DNA of 10,116 bases, taken from NCBI GenBank assembly GCA_024644125.1, contig JAHELQ010000166.1, forward strand, positions 1-10,116. The letters run 5' to 3'. The notes beneath the pieces are model-generated. The model was given only the letters and a program-made list of their open reading frames with translations. It did not search any database and was not told the origin of the DNA. Origin of the DNA: Candidatus Aminicenantota bacterium. GTDB taxonomy: Bacteria; Acidobacteriota; Aminicenantia; UBA2199. Below are positions 1 through 6,700 of the stretch, one piece after another (position 1 is the stretch's first letter; each line of letters starts with the position of its first letter). The position numbers and the translations under genes are program-made.

Positions 1-1
1 C

Positions 2-787
2 AGTTTTATCACCTGCTCGCCGTTGCTGTTGAACGAACTCAATGGCATCGCAGCCTTCGGCGGCAGGGAATTGCTGCGAACAATGCGGATCTTTATCAGC
101 GGTGGTGATGTGTTGCGCAAAGAGTATGTGCGGGAACTTATGACCATCGGTGTAGTGTACAACACCTACGGCCCAACCGAAACCACAGTGTGTGCCACAT
201 ATCAGCGGTGCGACGAGGAACTGGATGAGAATGTGCCCATCGGATCTCCCATTCGTCATTACCGGGTGGCAATCGTGGATAGCCGGATGAATCTGTTGCC
301 GGTGGGGCTTCCGGGTGAGATTTGTATCGGAGGGCCCGCTCTTGCGGAGGGTTATTTGAACCGGCCGGAACTCACGGCGGAGAAGTTTGTACATGTCGAT
401 ATCCTGGGTTTTGGAGAGACCGAACTCTATCGCAGCGGCGACCGGGGCGTGATTGGACCCGGCGGGGTGGTTCATTTCCTGGGGCGTATCGACCGGCAAG
501 TGAAAATCCGAGGTTACCGGATCGAATTGGCTGAAATCGAACACCGCCTGCTACGGCACCCGGCAGTCCGTGACGCGGCTCTGGCGGTGCACGGAGTTAA
601 TGACGACTTGTCCCTGTGCGCGTACATAGTCGGTGATGGCGGCGGCGATATAGATTGGCGGGGATTTCTCGAACGATCGTTGCCTTCGTATATGATCCCG
701 TCGGTGTTCCTGCCGATCGATAAAATCCCCCGAACTCCGGGAGGAAAGGTGGATCGCAACCGTTTACCCAGGCCGGAATCGCTCTAT
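2..787 (+). other. Adenylation domain A1, C-terminal part only
   Basis: This is the end of an amino-acid-activating domain; motifs A1-A4 lie upstream of the window. Visible motifs are A5 (YGPTETTVCAT, 49-59), A6 (GEICIGG...GYLNRPELTAEKF, 98-122), A7 (LYRSGDRG, 135-142), A8 (GRIDRQVKIRGYRIE, 154-168) and A10 (GGKVDRNRLP) with the catalytic lysine at 242. Aligned by eye to GrsA, the visible pocket positions are 278 Thr (codon at nt 11-13), 299 Ile, 301 Gly, 322 Thr, 330 Val, 331 Cys and 517 Lys. Thr278 with Cys331 recalls the Phe and Tyr codes, but positions 235, 236 and 239 are missing, so the substrate is left open. Confidence 0.93.
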
Positions 788-3700
788 GAAACAGTTGTCG
801 CTCCGCCTCGCAATGAAACGGAGGCGGCCATGCTCGACGTGTGGGCCGGCGTGTTGGGGGTGGAACCGCAAAAAATCGGCATCGATAGCAACTTCTTCGA
901 ATCCGGCGGTCATTCGCTGAAAGCCACCCGGCTGGCGCACCGGTTGAACAAACGATTTGCCGCTTCGCTCGAATTGCGGGATATATTCTCGTATCCGACA
1001 ATCCGGCAACTAGCTGACCGGATGGAGGAAACCGGACAGGAGGTCGCGGTTCCCATACATAATGTCGAAAAATTGGATTATTACGATCTATCCTATGCCC
1101 AACGGCGGTTGTGGATCCTTTGCCAATTCGAGGAGGATTCCACCGCGTACAATATGCCGGGGGCGTTCTTTTTCAAGGGAGACCTGGATATCGACGCCTT
1201 CAGAGAAGCTGTCGGCAACCTGGCGTTGAGACACGAAAGTCTCAGAACCGTATTTATGATGAAAAATGGAATTCCCGGGCAACGAATCATCGCTGGCGAT
1301 GAATTTGTGCCGCCGGTCGAGGTGATTGACATTCGACATATCGACGCGGATGCGCGGGAAGAGGCGGGGCGCCGGTTGTACATCAAAACCGCCAATTCGC
1401 CGTTCGATCTGGAGCGGGGGCCGCTTTTCCTGTTCAAATTGGTGTGCCTGGAGGCCGGGACCTATCTGGTCATATTCAATATTCACCACATTGTCAACGA
1501 CGGCTGGTCGCAAGGGGTCATCAACCGCGAATTGGCCTTCTTTTACAACCGGGCTGTGGGAGGGGGCGACGACGGCGAAGACCTACCTCCACTAGACCTG
1601 CAATACAAAGACTATGCTGCCTGGCACAACCAATTGATCGAGGACGATCATTTTCATTCCTGTGGAAGGTATTGGTTGGAGAAATTAAAAGACAAACCCA
1701 CGGGTCTCGAATTGCCCATCGATTTTCCCAGACCACCCATACAGACGTTCAACGGCAAACGGATCCTGCGGATAATCGATGCCCGGCGATCCGCCACTCT
1801 GGACAGTATGTGTGTGGAGAACGGAGCCACATTGTTCATGGGGCTCATGAACCTGTTGTCGATCTTTCTCCATCGCTACACCGGGCAGCCGGACATCCTG
1901 ATCGGCGCTCCCATCGCCGGCCGTTCGCGGGAAGAGTTACAGCCATTGGTGGGTTTTCTGGTCAACACTCTGGTGTACCGGTTTTCCGTCACGGGAGAAG
2001 CGTCGTTCGTCCAATTGCTGGCATCGGCCCGCCGGGAGACCCTGGATTGTTACCGTTACCAGGATTACCCGTTTGATCTTTTGGTGGAGGAATTAGGATT
2101 GGAGCGGGATTTGAGTAGCTCGCCGCTGTTCAATGTGATGTTGGCCCATAACAACGCCACTAACGAAACCCGTGGATTGAACATGACGGGGGTGACAGTG
2201 GAAGGTTTCCCTCACACGGGCGATGTGAATATCAGTAAATTCGATCTCATCTTCTTTTTGGATGAAATGGACGACCGGATCTTCCTGACCCTGGAATACA
2301 ACACCGATTTGTTCAGGGAAGAGACCATCCGGCGCATGGCGGACAATTTTACCACCCTGGTGTCGTCGGCTGTCGGCGCGCCTCACGATCCGGTTAACAC
2401 ATTACAATTGCTTCATTCTGATGAGCTCCGGATGGTGGTCCGGCAATTCAATGGGGACAGGCTTGATTTTCCGCAAACGACAGTGCCTCAAATGTTCCTC
2501 CGCCAGGCGGGCATGACGCCCGACCTGACGGCTGTGGTGCATGACGATAAAACCGGGAAATGCCGCGTCACCTATGGAGAGTTGAGCCTCCGCGCCCGCC
2601 GGTTGGCCGTTCACCTCGGCCGTCACTATAATGTCGGCCCGGGTAGTATTGTGGGCGTGTCCATGGATCGGGGGATCGAATTGGTGATCGCGTTATGGGG
2701 GATTATGATCTCGGGCGCGGGGTATGTGGCTATTGACCCCAATTATCCACCGGAGCGGGTGGCTCATATTCTGGAAGACAGCGATACCCGGTTAATTGTC
2801 ACCGACAACGGAAGTCCTCATCTGTTAGAGCAATACACAGGCGAGATCATTGTCCTTCCTGACGAATGGGAGCGTATGCCTTCGACGGCCGGGGACTTCC
2901 AGCCGCCCTGCAACCGCATGGACGATATTTTGTACGTGATTTACACTTCCGGTTCCACCGGCACTCCGAATGGCGCCGTGTTATCCCATGGAATTCTCGC
3001 GAATTTGGTGTTATGGCAACACCGGGCAAGTGGCATCGCGGAAGACCTACGCTGCTTGCAGTTCACGTCTGTCAATTTTTGCGTCTCCTTCCAGGAAATC
3101 GCCGCGACCTTGACCGGCGGGGGACAGGTGCATATGATCGGCGATATAGAGCGGCAAGACATCGTTTATCTCATGGAATTTTTGGCTGCCCAGTGCATTG
3201 AATTGTTATATCTTCCTTTTTCCTACCTCAATTTTTTGTTCAACCAATCCGACCGGTTGGACAGTGGGTTTCGCCATTCATTGAAACATATCGTCACCGC
3301 CGGCGAACAATTGAAAATCACCACCGGTTTGAAACGCTTTTTGGACGCAAATCCCCATCTTCGGCTACACAACCATTACGGTTCCTCTGAAATGCATGTG
3401 GTATCGTCCTACTCCCTCGATGGAGCCAGCGCTGCCAAAACTCCGGTACCGCCGGCGGGAAAACCTGTGGCAAATACGGATATTTTCATTCTGGATGAAC
3501 ACCGCAATCCCGTTCCGGTGGGAGTCTGGGGGGAATTGTGCATCGCCGGAAGTTACGAGGTGCTGGGATATATCAATAACCGCCAATTGACGGACAAAAA
3601 ACTTCTGCGTCACCCGCAATTGTCCAGCGGTGGGAAAAGACTCTATTTGAGCGGCGATTTGGGCCGCTGGCTACCGGACGGCAATATCGAGATCAAGGGC

Positions 3701-6700
3701 AGAAAAGATTCCCAGGTGAAAATCCGCGGTTTCCGGATCGAACTGGGAGAGGTCGAAAGTCGCATCCTGGCCATCGATGGCGTGAAGGAATGCGTGGTGG
3801 TGGTCAAGGATTTAAATTCCGGCGAAGGTGAGTACGGCGGATCCGTCAAAAAGGAACTGCTTGGTTATGTGGTGTTGGAAGGGATCGATATCGAACATAT
3901 TAAACACGTCCTGGCGGCCCAGATACCCAAATACATGATTCCCTTGTTTGTTTGCCTGGAGACCTTACCTTTGATGCCCAACGGCAAAGTGGACCGGGAC
4001 CGGCTACCGGAACCCGATGTCTCCGTGATAGATGGTTATGTGGCGCCAACGGGCGCGATTGAAAAAGAACTGGTGGACATCTGGTCGGAAATCTTGAAAA
4101 TACCGGCGTCCGCCATTGGCGTCCAGGCGGATTTTTTCCAGTCGGGAGGCCATTCTCTCAACGCCACCATCATGGTATCCCGTATTCATCAACGACTGGA
4201 TGTACGACTTCCTCTGACCGAGGTATTCAAGGCGCCCACTGTGGCCGAGTTGGCGGGCCTGGTGAAGACCGCTCGAAAGGTAGCGTTCACTCCCGCGCAA
4301 CCGGTCGAAAAACGGGACTATTATCCCTGTTCTTCTGCGCAGCGGCGGCTATTGTTTCTGCAACAAATGGAGCCGGGTACCGTGGGCTACAACATTCCCG
4401 GCGTCATGATGGTAGAGGGGCCGCTGGATCTATCTCTGTTGCAGAACACATTCTCGTCCCTGGTTCAGCGGCATGAAAGTTTCCGCACAACCTTTATATT
4501 AAAAGAAGGGGTCGAACCGGTGCAACGGATTCACGATGTGGTGGAGTTTGGATTGGAAGCTTTTGCCCATGAAGGACAGGATGGGATGGAGGGGGTGGTT
4601 CAACGCTTCATCCGGCCCTTCGACCTGGCATCGCCGCCGCTGTTGCGGGTGGCGACAGCGCAGTTGGCTCAGCGACGCTTTTTGTTGATGATCGATATGC
4701 ACCACGTGATCGCCGACGGCGTGTCGACGGGAATTATGGTAAGGGAATTCATGAATCTCTACGCCGGTGGAAGCTTGCCGGGCCTGGCGCTGCATTACAA
4801 AGATTACAGCCTCTGGCAAAACAGTGACGATCGCCGGCAAGAGCTGTCGCTTCAGAAAAAATTCTGGCAGGCGCAATTCGCCGACCCTATTCCAGTACTG
4901 GAGTTACCGCTCGATCACCCACGACCCGCCATGCAGAGTTTTTCCGGCAGCAATTACTTTTTTAATGCTCCCGATGTTGATGTCGATTCTTTGCTTCGCA
5001 TTGCCGACGCCAATCGGGCGACACCATTTATGGCGTTGTTGAGTTTGTTTTATATAATGCTTTCCAAAATCAGCGGGCAGGAAGACATCATAGTGGGAAC
5101 TCCTGTGAGCGGAAGGACGCATGCCGATTTCGTCCACATTATCGGCATGTTTGTCAATACGTTGCCTCTTCGCAATAATCCGGAAGGAGACAAGACCTTC
5201 GTCCAATTCATGGAAGAGGTGAGGGACAATACCATCGCCGCCTTCGACAATCAGCAATTCCCATTCGAAGAGATGGTGGAATGCCTGGAGGTCAAACGGG
5301 ATACTAGTAGAAATCCATTGTTCGATGTGGTCTTCTCCTTGCAAAACTTTGACGATGGCGGTTCGGAATTACCGCCTGAGGGATTCGTAACCGGTGATTA
5401 TACGATTCGCCCTCTTTCGTTTAAGGGAACGGTTTCCAAATTCGACTTCACGTTTACCGCCCGTTTGCTGGATTCCGGAGCCGCATTCAATATTGAATAT
5501 TGTACCGCTCTATTTAACGAAGACACCATCGCCCGCTTCGCCGACTATTTTCTCAATGTCCTGTCGTTGGCGGCGGAATATCCGGAAACATCGCTCGACC
5601 AGATTGAAATTTTGCCGGAAGAGGAGCAAAAACGGATTTTAGATCTTTGCAATACGACTACCGCTCCCTTTCCTGACCAGGAAACGCTTCACCGGTTGTT
5701 TTCCCGTCAGGCGCAGGCGCGGCCTGAAGCCGTCGCCGTGACCATTCCCGAAGAGGGATTCGTTACTTACGGGGATCTGGATATTCTTAGCGGCCGGTTG
5801 GCTCATACATTGCGCCTGCGGGGCGTAGCGGCGGATGCCATTGTTGGTTTGATAATGGATCGCTCCGCATTCATGATTGTAGCCGTCCTGGGTATCCTGA
5901 AAGCCGGAGGGGCATATATGCCCATTGATCCGAATTATCCCGCCGATCGTATCTCGTATATGCTGTCTGATAGCGCGGCACAGCTAGCGGTCACCCAACG
6001 GGATTTGTCCCTGCGAATAGATTTTGCCATCGATAAAGTCTTCGAAGATGATCTCGATGATGCGCTCGATGTGACTTCGTTCGTTTCCTGCGACAATTCC
6101 CCCGGAGACCTGGCCTATGTGATCTACACCTCCGGAACAACCGGAAAACCCAAAGGGTCTCTCATCCAACACAACAACGTCGTGAGCTTGATGTTTCATC
6201 AGCCTTATCCCTTTGATTTTTCCCATCATGATGTCTGGACGCTCTTTCACTCCTATTGCTTCGATTTTTCAGTCTGGGAGATGTATGGGGCGCTATTGTA
6301 CGGCGGCCGGTTAGTGATGGTTTCTTCGGATAGCGCCCGTGATCCCGGTCAATTTCTGGAAATTCTGGAGCGAGAGCAGGTAACGGTTTTGAATCAGACG
6401 CCTTCGTCGTTTTACAATATTGCAACCCAAAGCCGGGATTATCAAACTCTGCGGCTGAGCCTCCGGTATGTGATATTCGGAGGGGAAGCCCTGAAACCAT
6501 CGAAGCTGAGATACTGGCGGGACCGTTTCCGGGATATTCGTTTCATCAATATGTACGGTATCACTGAAACCACGGTGCACGTCACGTTCAAGGAAATCCG
6601 GGATGAGGATATTCTTCTGGACAGCAAGTCCATCGGATTGCCGCTTGCCACTCTCAATGTGTTGATCGCGGATCGCAATTCAAGACTACTTCCTGTCGGC

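Noticed and set aside
1444..2076. 210-residue open frame on the + strand
   Set aside because: It lies wholly inside C1 of gene 1 in another frame, its composition is Arg/Pro/Ser-rich like an out-of-frame read, and it shows no domain motif. It is a shadow.
1076..2407. Heterocyclization (Cy) domain
   Set aside because: All four condensation domains have HHxxxDG; none has the DxxxxD motif of Cy domains.
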